Source: Verrucomicrobiota bacterium (GTDB lineage Bacteria > Chlamydiota > Chlamydiia > Chlamydiales > JAEYWL01). From it: 45,491 nucleotides of DNA. The stretch covers positions 1 to 45,491 of the forward strand of contig JAEYWL010000087.1 in the NCBI GenBank assembly GCA_023428915.1. The letters run 5' to 3'. The notes below the pieces were generated by a model that was not told the origin of the DNA, did no database searches, and saw nothing but the letters and a program-made list of their open reading frames with translations. Below are positions 1 to 8,536 of the stretch, piece by piece; the first letter of the stretch is position 1, and every line of letters begins with the position of its first letter. Position numbers and translations under genes: made by a program.

Positions 1-46
1 GAAAATCGTCACAAATACAGTAAATGCATATAATTTTGGAGTGCAT
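1..46 (-). CDS. Transposase, N-terminal fragment (runs off window)
   Basis: The minus-strand ATG at 46-44 opens a frame that reads M-H-S-K-I-I-C-I-Y-C-I-C-D-D-F before the window ends. This is the same N-terminus as the right-hand transposase at 45279, with H for F at residue 2. An AAGGA ribosome binding site lies just upstream, at the same spacing as in the right-hand copy. Only 15 codons are visible, so nothing can be said about the integrity of this copy. Confidence 0.7.
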   Translation of the reverse strand, partial: MHSKIICIYCICDDF

Positions 47-84
47 GAGAATCCTTGGTAAAAAAGATACTATGCACAAAAGTT

Positions 85-202
85 TCACGCTTGAACAGGC
101 CTGCACTTGCCAATTGAAACGCTAAGCTCCTCGGCCAAGTCACGACTTGGCTCTTCGGAACTTATCCTTTCACTTGTCAAGTTCGGCAATGTTCAAGCGT
201 GA
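85..202. repeat. 118-bp imperfect palindrome in the IS leader (left copy)
   Basis: TCACGCTTGAACA at 85-97 is the exact reverse complement of 190-202. The sequence between is also largely self-complementary. At the centre is CCAAGTC-ac-GACTTGG. The flanking arms (GCACTTGCC...GAAACGCTAAG against its partner) match at roughly two thirds of positions. The same palindrome is at 45124-45241. It could form a cruciform in DNA or a long hairpin in transcripts reading into the transposase gene. Confidence 0.75.
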
Positions 203-238
203 TTTAGGGGCGCAACTTGGGTTTTAAGAACTATCTCT

Positions 239-3121
239 TTAGGTGATGAAGATAAAGTTAACGGACTGCTGGTGATTGTAAGACCATTCCATATAGGGCA
301 CGAGATCTAGCAGCTTTTCTTCCTTTAGGGAAATGATAGCTGTATCGAATAACCGCAGGAGATATTCTTTATCAGCAGTGGGTTTGCTGTTAGTCACGGC
401 AAAGATCCAGTCATATTGGCTGGCCAGCTGCGCTAACAGGGTTTTAAACTTTGCTGAAGTCAGGATCTCGGTAGAAAAACGGGTAAAACCGCCAGCAATT
501 ACTTTGTCTGCATATTCTCCTTTTTGGATGCCCAAAGAAGGACTTTTAGCTTCCAGGTAAGGCAGAAGGCCGACATTTTGTTCGCTGCTTCCATCAAAAT
601 CTATATAGAGCAATAAACCCCTGCCCCCTTTTTTTGCCAATATTTCTGTCAAATATTTGCTATAGTCAGGTCCCTCTCCAAGCATAAGACAGCAAGTTAA
701 GCAATGTTTTTGCGGCTGCTCTTTTTTCTCTGCGCAAAACTGGCTTAACTTGCGCATGGTTTCAAGATCCCTATCAGATAAATGGGATGAGGGTTTGGAG
801 TTCAAATAACCGGCGACAGCCTGTTTAGAGGCAACCAGATTCTCTTTAGAGGCATCGATTCCATCGTAGAGGCTTTTTCCAATAGCAAACAGCAGGCCTA
901 GAAACGCGCCTGCTGCCATGCCCAAAACAGCGAAAAATAATAATTTTGGCGACTCAGGGAAAATAGGCGCTTGCGCATAGTCCAAAGGCGCGGATTGGCT
1001 TAAGTCCAGGTTTAAAGCGACATTTTTAGACTCAACCAGTTTTGTTGTCTCTTCCACTATGGCTTTATTCAAACTCATCTTATGCTGTATCAATTGCTCG
1101 GAAGCCCAGCGGTAAGGAAGGGTCTCCATTTTCTGTACATTGTCGGCCAGGTGTTGTTCTACGAGTGCTTTTTCAATCTGCAGATTGTTCAATAGAGAGG
1201 CTAGATTTTCTCTTACATGTTTTTCAGCAATGCCGATAGACAAATTTAGCATCTCCAGCATGTATTGCTGCAAGGATCCTATTTTTTCTTTTCCAAGGGT
1301 TTGCTCTATTTGCAGCATTTCGCTCATCTGTTCTACGTGATTTTTTAAAAAATCGCGATTGAGGGCCATTTCTGTTTTTAGCCTCTCCTGTTCTTTCTGC
1401 GTGCGATTCTCTTGATCTTGCAAAGCCAAGGCCAAGATAGCAGCTCTTTTAAACACCTCTTTGCTGATATTGTCGGTTAAAAAAGTCTCCAGAGAATGAT
1501 AATCAATTTCTTTGGTATGCAGCTTTTCCAGCACATGCTGTTTTAGCCTAAGTTCTGCTTCCAGTCTATCAAGCCTTTTTGTATATGCCAAATACAGCTC
1601 AGTTGCAGCTGCCAAGTCAAGCCCTTCAAAATCAGTGTCAAGCTCATATTGGTTTACCAAGCGATCTTGTAAAATCTTAGCATAGACATGATAGAGGCGT
1701 ATTTGGTTTTCCAAATAAGCAAGAAAGCTTTTCTGCTCTATCTCCCCTTCTTTCGTGCCTTTTTGTGCATTAAGGCGCTCGATCCAATTTTGTACTAATC
1801 CCGTTGCCGGGCCTAACTTCTGCACTTCATCATCAATGGGTTCATTATTTTGGTATTTCTGCAATGTTTTTTCAAAATTGGAACAGCATGAGGCGACTGC
1901 TTGTAGAAGGGCTGCCTGCTTATCCGTTTTTGCTGCTTGAGCTTCGTAGGGTTGTTTTTTATGCAAGGCCAGGGCAATAGTATCCCTCTGCAGGCCAAGT
2001 TCTTTTATGCGTTTAACTGCATCTTTAAAAGTTATAAGGGAGTCTGGAAGCATTAACACTAAGTCGGAAAGTTCCTGGTTTAATGCCGTCTCTATCTTTT
2101 TTGATTCTAATTCCATGGCGCGCAATTTATGCTGCAGCTCATAATTGGCTTTGGCAAAGAAATCAATTTGGCTTTGAGTATTTACAAACCCGCTCGTGGC
2201 TAATCCTGAAGCAAGAACGCTGGCATGCGAATCCAGCAGCAGCATAAGGCTTGTCAGAGCTTCTTCTTGCTTTTTTTGCAAATAGGCTAACTGCTGCTGC
2301 GAAAATTTATCGGCGTCGCGCTGCTGAAAATTTTGGTATATATGCATGAGTTCATTGACGACCGCAGCTGCAAACTCGCGATTATGGTGAGTAAAACTTA
2401 TTTTAATAAGGGACTTTTCTTCTTTGCCCGCTTCAACATTAAGGTAAGGTACAAGAGATTTAGCAATGAGATTTTTTGGATATAATGTGATAGCGAATCT
2501 TTGTCCTGCCAGACTCGATTCTGCCGCGCTCTGCAAAACAAAAGAAAACTGCGGGCCGGTAAATGGAACATTCAACTTGCCGGAACCTATCTCTGTTTTT
2601 CCTTCAAAGGCTATAAATTGTTTGTCATCTATAAATTTAATAACGAACGACTTTTGCAATTCTCCCTGGTAGGTAATTCGGCTGGCTTTTAATTCACAAA
2701 GATATGGATCGATCAGGCAGTCGGTTTTTTTTTTGAAAACCGCCCATTCGATTTTCATATTATTTTTTAAATGTTCTTTCCACCCATGTTTTTGTGTAAA
2801 AGGGGTGATATTAATTTGAAGGCCAAATTTATCTATAAGTTCATCGAGCAATTTATTCGTCTTAAGCAAACTCAAAATTTCATTTTCAGGCTTTGAAATA
2901 GAGGAATCTAAAATGCTTTTAACGTCTGCTTGCTTTGGTTTTCCTTTATCCCTAAAAGTTCCTTCAGCTAAATATTTGACGGGTTTAAATGCAACAGAGC
3001 TTAAAGAAAGAAGAGCAAATAAGAAGCTAAAAAAAAGAATAAACTTTTTTTTCTTTTTTATAAGGTCGACTAAATCATTAAGAGAGATAATCAAATCATT
3101 GTTAGGTTTAAATTCAGACAT
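239..3121 (-). CDS. Wzc/GumC-type polysaccharide co-polymerase with degenerate kinase domain
   Basis: This 960-residue protein has the layout of an inner-membrane polysaccharide co-polymerase that would control chain length and couple to the outer-membrane exporter. A short cytoplasmic N-terminus with a lysine run (22-26) precedes membrane segment 1 (about 27-45). A very long, mostly helical periplasmic coiled-coil part follows, then membrane segment 2 (about 725-747). The C-terminus (about 750-960) aligns with the bacterial tyrosine kinase (BY-kinase) fold. The Walker A site reads GEGPDYSK (815-822) where GEGKST-type residues are expected. The Walker A' region YIDFD (839-843) is kept. The Walker B position reads FAVTNS rather than IIDTPP. 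The tyrosine-rich tail is absent. It starts 12 bases after the Wza-like gene and is surely in its operon. The export role is inferred from the family. Confidence 0.8.
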   Translation of the reverse strand: MSEFKPNNDLIISLNDLVDLIKKKKKFILFFSFLFALLSLSSVAFKPVKYLAEGTFRDKGKPKQADVKSILDSSISKPENEILSLLKTNKLLDELIDKFGLQINITPFTQKHGWKEHLKNNMKIEWAVFKKKTDCLIDPYLCELKASRITYQGELQKSFVIKFIDDKQFIAFEGKTEIGSGKLNVPFTGPQFSFVLQSAAESSLAGQRFAITLYPKNLIAKSLVPYLNVEAGKEEKSLIKISFTHHNREFAAAVVNELMHIYQNFQQRDADKFSQQQLAYLQKKQEEALTSLMLLLDSHASVLASGLATSGFVNTQSQIDFFAKANYELQHKLRAMELESKKIETALNQELSDLVLMLPDSLITFKDAVKRIKELGLQRDTIALALHKKQPYEAQAAKTDKQAALLQAVASCCSNFEKTLQKYQNNEPIDDEVQKLGPATGLVQNWIERLNAQKGTKEGEIEQKSFLAYLENQIRLYHVYAKILQDRLVNQYELDTDFEGLDLAAATELYLAYTKRLDRLEAELRLKQHVLEKLHTKEIDYHSLETFLTDNISKEVFKRAAILALALQDQENRTQKEQERLKTEMALNRDFLKNHVEQMSEMLQIEQTLGKEKIGSLQQYMLEMLNLSIGIAEKHVRENLASLLNNLQIEKALVEQHLADNVQKMETLPYRWASEQLIQHKMSLNKAIVEETTKLVESKNVALNLDLSQSAPLDYAQAPIFPESPKLLFFAVLGMAAGAFLGLLFAIGKSLYDGIDASKENLVASKQAVAGYLNSKPSSHLSDRDLETMRKLSQFCAEKKEQPQKHCLTCCLMLGEGPDYSKYLTEILAKKGGRGLLLYIDFDGSSEQNVGLLPYLEAKSPSLGIQKGEYADKVIAGGFTRFSTEILTSAKFKTLLAQLASQYDWIFAVTNSKPTADKEYLLRLFDTAIISLKEEKLLDLVPYMEWSYNHQQSVNFIFIT

Positions 3122-3133
3122 GCAACAATACCT

Positions 3134-4183
3134 TTAAGGAAGAATTGTTCTATAGGTCCCAAATCCAGCATTAACTCCCTCAAAACTGGGCAGCAATTGA
3201 GATATGAAGCGATTCCACTGTGTAATTGGCTTTTCATGGACGTAAACAGTATCGCCTGGGATTAACAATAAACTTTCATTTGGCAAATGGATAATATGCT
3301 CCCAAGAGAGTATGTAAATTTTCGGCAATAAAAAATCACCGCGAATTACACAAATCCGATTTTTATTACCGGTAAAGGGAATCCCGCCCGCTAACACAAG
3401 TGCTTCACGTAAGGACAGAAAACCATAAGGCACGCTTAATGCACGCGGCATCCCGACTTCACCCATGATCATGACACGTGAATCTTCAGCTTCTGCTAAA
3501 AAAATTTTATCTCCGCCGCGCATCACAATATTCTGGCAAAGATCCCCTTCATTCATAAGCCTATAGAGGTCGACCGGTAATTGACAGCCATCTCTTAAAA
3601 CATAGCTTTTATAATAATTTGTAGGTCCCGGCAGCGATGCTTTGCAAATAATCTCATAAAGGCGCATTTTCCCGTCTACCGGAATATAAGGCACGGAAAC
3701 ACGGCCGGCTAAATCCACTTTACGCGATAAACGATCTTTATAGCTGATAAACACTTCGACGCCTTGAATTTCCTGGCGAAATTTATTTTGAATAAGTTCT
3801 TTTGCTTCATCGATAGTTAAGCCCTCAACTTCGACAATATCGACATCCGGAATATCGATGCATCCTTGAACGACTCTAAATCCGATGTTATCATTGATAA
3901 AACTAATCGAATCGCAAAGATCCCGGCGAGTCGGGTGATAAATGGCAATATTTAATATATCATCTTCAGCAATGGCATCTTTGTATTCTTCCATAAATTC
4001 AGGACAAAGCTCTCCAAGCGCAATCCCTTCCATCTCTAAAACTGCTATTTTCCCTTGCCTGATAGTGTATGAATCAATGACAAACTCATCTGCGCCTTCA
4101 ACACAATAATCCACACAAGGGGAGCAGCAAGAAGAAAGCATGGTTAGGCATAACAAGGAGAAAAAAGAGAGTATTTTGGACAT
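3134..4183 (-). CDS. Wza-type polysaccharide export outer-membrane lipoprotein
   Basis: This protein belongs to the Poly_export/SLBB family, whose members form the outer-membrane channel for capsule or exopolysaccharide. I start it at the ATG at 4183, giving M-S-K-I-L-S-F-F and a compact lipoprotein signal ending in L-S-S-C. A TTG seven codons upstream (4204) keeps the frame but adds a poor leader. The middle shows typical Poly_export content: an entry segment with DDILNIAIYHP, then SLBB-like segments with the motifs GRVSVPYIPVDGKMRLYEI and MIMGEVGMPRALSVPYGFLSLREAL. About 349 residues from this start is normal for the family. It is immediately followed by the Wzc-like gene, the usual wza-wzc order. 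Confidence 0.85.
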   Translation of the reverse strand: MSKILSFFSLLCLTMLSSCCSPCVDYCVEGADEFVIDSYTIRQGKIAVLEMEGIALGELCPEFMEEYKDAIAEDDILNIAIYHPTRRDLCDSISFINDNIGFRVVQGCIDIPDVDIVEVEGLTIDEAKELIQNKFRQEIQGVEVFISYKDRLSRKVDLAGRVSVPYIPVDGKMRLYEIICKASLPGPTNYYKSYVLRDGCQLPVDLYRLMNEGDLCQNIVMRGGDKIFLAEAEDSRVMIMGEVGMPRALSVPYGFLSLREALVLAGGIPFTGNKNRICVIRGDFLLPKIYILSWEHIIHLPNESLLLIPGDTVYVHEKPITQWNRFISQLLPSFEGVNAGFGTYRTILP

Positions 4184-4257
4184 TAGACAACTACTGGTTT
4201 TCAATTGCAGAGGTTATTGTGTAATACATTTACATTTAATCTAAAAGCTTTTTCTAT

Positions 4258-4707
4258 CTAGGTTGAGGCTTTCTTCCAGATCCTGCCATCAATAATTGAT
4301 CTAAATTGATCTGGCGACACATATTCTGCATGAAAAATATAATCGCCATTTTCCTGCAATTCATAAATTTCAAAGCCTTCAAAATTAGGGTGGCCGCGAA
4401 ATTCCCAGGCAATTTTCAATTCGTCAAAGAATCCGGTGCCTTGTACTGTGCCGATGAGTTGATTGTCGAGATCGACTTTAAACTCATGGCTCTTTAGATC
4501 ATAAAACCGTAAATTGTTTTCAATCTGTTCGCGATCCCCCAGCATCTCTACCACTTGCAAGCAAGGATGTCCTTCAACTTTTATCTGAGGAGCCGGTATT
4601 TGCCATTTTGTAAAAAAGCGGATAATGTCGGGGGAAGCGCTAAAGGCTATTTTTCCTTCACCCAGCCAGGTTGCTTCTTCAATAAAAAATGGGTGTTTAT
4701 TATTCAT
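4258..4707 (-). CDS. Conserved-looking protein of unknown function, 149 aa
   Basis: I do not recognise this protein. It is a soluble 149-residue chain without signal peptide or membrane segment, rich in acidic and aromatic residues, with an apparent beta-rich C-terminal half (FKVDLDNQLIGTVQGTGFF, then IAWEFRGHPNFEGFEIYEL). The start lies 7 bases after the rodA stop, so the two are almost certainly co-transcribed. About 50-75 bases then separate it from the Wza-like gene. A lipocalin-like or sugar-binding barrel is possible from the strand-rich pattern, but that is a guess. Confidence 0.65.
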   Translation of the reverse strand: MNNKHPFFIEEATWLGEGKIAFSASPDIIRFFTKWQIPAPQIKVEGHPCLQVVEMLGDREQIENNLRFYDLKSHEFKVDLDNQLIGTVQGTGFFDELKIAWEFRGHPNFEGFEIYELQENGDYIFHAEYVSPDQFRSIIDGRIWKKAST

Positions 4708-4714
4708 ACTTATC

Positions 4715-5851
4715 CTAAAACATAAACCTTCGACTATATATACTTTGCAGTATACCTAACGTAGCCATAGTAGAGAGAAATGAGGAGCCGCCATAACTTA
4801 CCAATACTAACGGCACCCCTGTGATTGGCAAAAAGCCGCACATCATTCCAATGTTGACTAAAATGTGCATGGCCAAATAGACACTGATGCCGGCTGACAA
4901 TAATCTTCCAAAATGATCCTTAGCCACTGCTGATACTTGAAAACTAAAATAGATCAATGCGTAAAAAAGTACCAATAAGATTATCAACCCTACAAAACCA
5001 AATTCCTCTCCGAAGGCAGGAAATACCGAATCTGTGTAAGGTGCAGGCAGCCATCCTCCGCCGGTAAATTCACTTTTACGCCAACCTGTGCCTAATATCC
5101 CCCCTACTGCTATTGCTGTTGTGGAGGCTTTTTGATGGTGCGTATTGGGGTTGAGACGCTCATATTGGTATTCTTTTATAAACTTTGTTGCATAGGGCCT
5201 GGCTTCTTCGTGGGGGATAATTTCGAGAAAAAAAAGGGCGACAATGACAAGCAAGCTCCCTCCTAGCCATGCCATTAATTTAATGACAAGGGGGTGAAGA
5301 TCGCCGTAATAAAACATGACAAGTGCAATAGGAAACAATACTAATGCCGTTCCGAGATCAGGCTGTTTGAGAATTAATAAGAATGGCACTCCTACAATTA
5401 AACCGCCAAAAATGGCTGTGCTCCATTCTGAAGCGCGATCTCGTCTTTTTTCCAAAAACCAGCTCAATGAGATTACGACTATTAACTTAGCATACTCGGA
5501 GGGTTGAAAACTGCTATTAATAATCGGGATGCGATACCAGCGATGCACCCTTTGAATAGAGTCGGTAAAAAAAAGGCCGACAAGCAGCACTAACATAAGC
5601 GCGTAAAGCAGCCATGTCCATTCCCTTAGTTTGTTGTAGTCGAAACCGGCGCAAAAAACAAACACGGCAACTCCAAGGACAAACCATTGGATCTGCTGCT
5701 TAACTTGAGTGGTAAAAAAAGTTTCATCCGGAGACTCGAAGGGATTTTCAATAGAAAATGAAGAGATGACTGATAAGCTGATGAACATTAAGGCCAAGAT
5801 AATTGGAATTACCCTAAAATCGATGCGATTTAAGTATTGATAGGTCCACAT
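4715..5851 (-). CDS. rodA: Rod-shape SEDS protein RodA/MrdB
   Basis: This is a SEDS-family membrane glycosyltransferase that polymerises lipid II glycan strands together with a class B PBP. In Chlamydiae it serves the MreB-dependent septal peptidoglycan. The 378-residue chain has about ten hydrophobic segments. It has the SEDS signatures QPSEYAKL, the extracytoplasmic loop GGWLPAPYTDSVFPAFGEE (with the Asp of the conserved TD, the likely catalytic residue, and the following EE), and PLVLVSYGGSS near the C-terminus. It is divergent from birA, from which it is separated by 49 bases. As I recall, the rodA-birA neighbourhood is conserved in Chlamydia, which supports RodA over FtsW. Confidence 0.92.
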   Translation of the reverse strand: MWTYQYLNRIDFRVIPIILALMFISLSVISSFSIENPFESPDETFFTTQVKQQIQWFVLGVAVFVFCAGFDYNKLREWTWLLYALMLVLLVGLFFTDSIQRVHRWYRIPIINSSFQPSEYAKLIVVISLSWFLEKRRDRASEWSTAIFGGLIVGVPFLLILKQPDLGTALVLFPIALVMFYYGDLHPLVIKLMAWLGGSLLVIVALFFLEIIPHEEARPYATKFIKEYQYERLNPNTHHQKASTTAIAVGGILGTGWRKSEFTGGGWLPAPYTDSVFPAFGEEFGFVGLIILLVLFYALIYFSFQVSAVAKDHFGRLLSAGISVYLAMHILVNIGMMCGFLPITGVPLVLVSYGGSSFLSTMATLGILQSIYSRRFMF

Positions 5852-5865
5852 GACGGTATTGCGCC

Positions 5866-5894
5866 TTGACGCTAATTGATAAACTGTAAATATT
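5866..5894 (+). promoter_or_regulatory. Possible sigma-70 type promoter for birA
   Basis: TTGACG at 5866-5871 is followed, after 15 bases, by TAAATA at 5887-5892, or after 17 bases by AATATT at 5889-5894. The gap between the rodA and birA starts is only 49 bases, so any birA promoter must sit here. The leader would then be very short, because the birA ATG is at 5901 and no clear ribosome binding site precedes it. Confidence 0.35.
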
Positions 5895-5900
5895 CGATTT

Positions 5901-6620
5901 ATGAAAAGATACCATTTCCCTCAAATTGCTTCTACCAACGATTACGCAAAAGCACACTTAAGCTCGTTCTCACGAAATGAAATTACCGTAATTTCTGCAG
6001 ATGAGCAAACTGCAGGAAGGGGCAGATATCAGCGCATTTGGCAATCACCTACAGGTTTGAATATTTATGCCACTTTCTGTTTTTTTATGGAGCCTGGCAG
6101 GAAAGACATCGGCAATATAGCCCAGCTGCTTGCTATTAGTGCTGCACAAATGTTAGAAGTAGAGGGTTTTAAACCCTACTTAAAATGGCCGAATGACCTT
6201 ATGATCAAAGGTAAAAAAGTTGGAGGGGTTTTGTGCGAAGTACAAACTCAAGCAGATGCGGTTGGTGTAGCAGCGGGTATCGGCATTAATGTAAATATGC
6301 CGGCAGCTATGCTTTTAGAAATTGGACAGCCGGCGACTTCTTTAAAGGAGGAATCCGGAAAAGGCTTTGATCTTGAAAGTTTGTTATTTGAATTGCAGCG
6401 GCTATTTAAACAAAATCTCGCTTTTTTTCGGACTCATGGTTTTGCCAGCCTTTCTCCAGAGCTCACACGCTTCATGAAACCTTGGGAAGGGCAAGCCATC
6501 CGTTTTACATATGGAGGGAAGATGTTGGAGGGCATTTTTCAAGCTGTAAATGAAGATGGTTCCTTAACGATTATTTATGAAGGTAATCCTGTTATAATTC
6601 AATCCGGTGAAATTAGTTAA
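5901..6620 (+). CDS. birA: Biotin--[acetyl-CoA-carboxylase] ligase BirA (no DNA-binding domain)
   Basis: This enzyme activates biotin with ATP and attaches it to the carrier lysine of acetyl-CoA carboxylase (AccB). The 239-residue protein contains the catalytic loop GRGRYQRIWQSP, the LKWPNDLMIKGKKVGGVLCE segment with the active-site KWPND, and a small C-terminal SH3-like domain (about 190-239). The N-terminal winged helix of E. coli BirA is missing, so this is the monofunctional type that does not act as a repressor. It is followed after 2 bases by oppD, probably in one transcript. Confidence 0.92.
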   Translation: MKRYHFPQIASTNDYAKAHLSSFSRNEITVISADEQTAGRGRYQRIWQSPTGLNIYATFCFFMEPGRKDIGNIAQLLAISAAQMLEVEGFKPYLKWPNDLMIKGKKVGGVLCEVQTQADAVGVAAGIGINVNMPAAMLLEIGQPATSLKEESGKGFDLESLLFELQRLFKQNLAFFRTHGFASLSPELTRFMKPWEGQAIRFTYGGKMLEGIFQAVNEDGSLTIIYEGNPVIIQSGEIS

Positions 6621-6622
6621 TT

Positions 6623-7609
6623 ATGGACGCCCCTGTTTTACAAGTTCGGAACCTGACTACCCGCTTTCAATTCGGAAAGAAAATATACACTGTAGTCGAT
6701 GATCTCTGCCTTGATTTGTATAAAGGTAAAACCTTAGCTTTAGTGGGGGAATCCGGCTGCGGTAAAACAATCACAGCGCTTTCCCTCTTAAAAATATTAC
6801 CAAATCCGCCAGCATTAGCTCCTGAAGGGGAAGTAATTTATCAAGGGCAAAACCTGCTCCAATTTTCTGAAAGCAAATTGCGGCAAATCCGCGGCTCAAA
6901 AATCGCCATGATTTTTCAGGACCCTTCAAGCTCATTAAATCCTGTATACACTATTGGAAACCAATTAGAAGAGGTTTTAGACATCCATATGCGTCTCTCA
7001 GGCGCAAGAGCGGCAGAAAAAATAAGGCAGGCGCTTGTAGAAGTCGGCATTAATAACCCTGATGTATGCATGGAAGCCTATCCTCATCAACTCTCGGGTG
7101 GAATGAAGCAAAGGGCCATGATTGCAATGGCTTTATTATGCGAGCCCGACATTTTAATTGCCGATGAACCGACAACAGCTTTAGATGTAACCATTCAAGC
7201 GCAAGTTCTTCATCTCATGCGCACCCTGCAGAAAAAGAAGCAAATGGCCATACTATTAATTACCCATGACATGGGCGTTGTGGCAGAAATGGCTGACGAA
7301 GTCATTGTCATGTATGCCACCCAAAAAATAGAAGAGGGGCGCTGTCGCCAAGTTTTACAAGCAACGGGCCATCCTTATACGCAAGGGCTGCTGCATTCCC
7401 TGCCTGCTAGCGGCTCGCCAAAAACCTACTTGCCTACTATTAAGGGGACTGTTCCGCCTATTACTGATTTGCCTTCAGGCTGCTATTTTCATCCCCGCTG
7501 TCCTTATGCCATGGAGATATGCAAGCATGGCAAAGTCCCCTATTTTCCAGGTAAAGAGTCAAGTCAACAAGTTAAATGCTGGCTATTCGATGCATCCGCC
7601 CATACTTAA
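6623..7609 (+). CDS. oppD: Oligopeptide ABC transporter ATPase OppD/DppD
   Basis: This is one of the two ATPases that power an oligopeptide or dipeptide importer. It has Walker A GESGCGKT (around residue 43), a Q-loop in FQDPSSSLNP, the signature LSGGMKQR and Walker B ILIADEPTTALDV. The C-terminal oligopeptide/HPY domain carries GCYFHPRCPYAMEIC, whose cysteines bind an iron-sulfur cluster in some relatives. At 328 residues it is of normal length. Its stop lies inside the start of oppF (20-base overlap). No permease or binding-protein gene is in the window, so the partners must be encoded elsewhere. Confidence 0.9.
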   Translation: MDAPVLQVRNLTTRFQFGKKIYTVVDDLCLDLYKGKTLALVGESGCGKTITALSLLKILPNPPALAPEGEVIYQGQNLLQFSESKLRQIRGSKIAMIFQDPSSSLNPVYTIGNQLEEVLDIHMRLSGARAAEKIRQALVEVGINNPDVCMEAYPHQLSGGMKQRAMIAMALLCEPDILIADEPTTALDVTIQAQVLHLMRTLQKKKQMAILLITHDMGVVAEMADEVIVMYATQKIEEGRCRQVLQATGHPYTQGLLHSLPASGSPKTYLPTIKGTVPPITDLPSGCYFHPRCPYAMEICKHGKVPYFPGKESSQQVKCWLFDASAHT

Positions 7610-8387
7610 AGTACAAAGACTAAGCAAGTACTATCCTATTTTAAAAGGGGTATTTAAAAAGCCGGCAGGCGTTGTCAAAGCCGTCGACGATGTAAGTTTT
7701 TCCATCGCCAAAAAAGAGACCCTCGCCCTTGTCGGTGAGTCGGGCTCAGGGAAAAGCACAACAGCCAGGGCTGCCATTCGCTTAATTGAGCCGACATCAG
7801 GCCAGATTACATTTTTAGGGCAAGATTTAATGGCCTTGAACACAGCACACTTAAAGACGGCCAGGCTAAAGTGTCAAATGGTATTCCAAGATCCCTATGG
7901 TTCTTTAAATCCCCGCCGCAGTATTGAACAAAGCATGGGTGAAGCGCTGCTTTATTATGGCCTTGCCGCTTCAAGGGATGAGTTGCGCGAAAAGGTCGCA
8001 GAACTGCTGCGGCTAGTCGGTTTATCCCCTGGTTTAATTGACCGCTATCCGCATGAGCTCTCAGGAGGGCAGCAACAAAGAGTATGCATTGGACGAGCTC
8101 TCTCAACCAACCCTGAGTTACTCATTTGCGATGAAGCATTATCTTCTTTAGATGTGTCAGTAAGGGCCCAGATTATTAATTTGCTCTTAGATTTGCAGAA
8201 AGAAAAGGAACTGAGCTATCTATTTATCTCTCACGATTTAGCTACGGTGCAGCATTTGGCAGATACCGTGGCCGTCATGCATAAAGGGCGTATCATTGAA
8301 ACTAAACCGACAGCGGCCATATTTTCGGAGCCCGAAGCTGACTACACCAAAAAGCTCCTTAAAGCTATCCCTAAACTTGGTCATTAA
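7590..8387 (+). CDS. oppF: Oligopeptide ABC transporter ATPase OppF/DppF
   Basis: This is the second ATPase of the peptide importer. I start it at the ATG at 7590 (M-H-P-P-I-L-K-V-Q-R-L-S), because the longer frame from 7506 only reads through oppD. The motifs are Walker A GESGSGKST, Q-loop FQDPYGSLNP, signature LSGGQQQR and Walker B LLICDEALSSLDV. The chain is 265 residues; the usual C-terminal HPY extension is shorter than in OppD, ending soon after the D-loop and H-loop region. It overlaps oppD by 20 bases, which implies coupled translation. The gene ends at a palindromic repeat at 8420-8536. Confidence 0.9.
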   Translation: MHPPILKVQRLSKYYPILKGVFKKPAGVVKAVDDVSFSIAKKETLALVGESGSGKSTTARAAIRLIEPTSGQITFLGQDLMALNTAHLKTARLKCQMVFQDPYGSLNPRRSIEQSMGEALLYYGLAASRDELREKVAELLRLVGLSPGLIDRYPHELSGGQQQRVCIGRALSTNPELLICDEALSSLDVSVRAQIINLLLDLQKEKELSYLFISHDLATVQHLADTVAVMHKGRIIETKPTAAIFSEPEADYTKKLLKAIPKLGH

Positions 8388-8419
8388 GTCCGTAAGAGAC
8401 AGTTGCATAAGTCTGAGTG

Positions 8420-8536
8420 AGGCGCTTAAATGGACAATGGACCTTAATGACGCCATGGACCTTAGGGACTTAATGGACTAAGCGCCAATTGCTTGTCGTA
8501 AATGTCTTTGGCGTCGTTAAGGTCCATAATGTTGTC
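8420..8536. repeat. Mosaic palindromic intergenic repeat, copy 1
   Basis: This stretch is built from short words (GCGCTTAA, GACAATGGACCTTA, GACGCC, GGACTTAATGGAC, TAAGCGCC) that recur at 20311-20430. It folds on itself: 8433-8454 (GACAATGGACCTTAATGACGCC) pairs with 8510-8536 apart from a 5-base bulge and one mismatch. It lies between the convergent oppF and MFS genes and could act as a transcription end for either, but it has no clear T-run. The family is unknown to me. Confidence 0.65.

Larger units (their letters stand above)
1..224 (-). mobile_element. Left-hand IS end, inverted relative to the right-hand copy
   Basis: Read on the minus strand, this stretch matches 45103-45324 almost base for base; I see only scattered substitutions and single-base indels. 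The shared sequence begins at AAACCCAAGTTGCG (minus strand, near 224) and runs through a leader into the start of a transposase gene that leaves the window at position 1. The leader holds a long imperfect palindrome at 85-202. The element is cut by the window edge, so its full length and other end are unknown. If the window is an assembled contig, the cut may simply be where assembly failed in a repeat. Confidence 0.85.

Noticed and set aside
239..4183. Active tyrosine kinase capsule regulator (wzc proper)
   Set aside because: Walker A and B residues and the tyrosine tail are missing, so I call it a co-polymerase with a pseudokinase domain.
7506..7589. N-terminal extension of OppF
   Set aside because: The 28 codons lie within the oppD C-terminal domain in another frame and do not resemble an OppF start. 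The ATG at 7590 begins at the conserved region.
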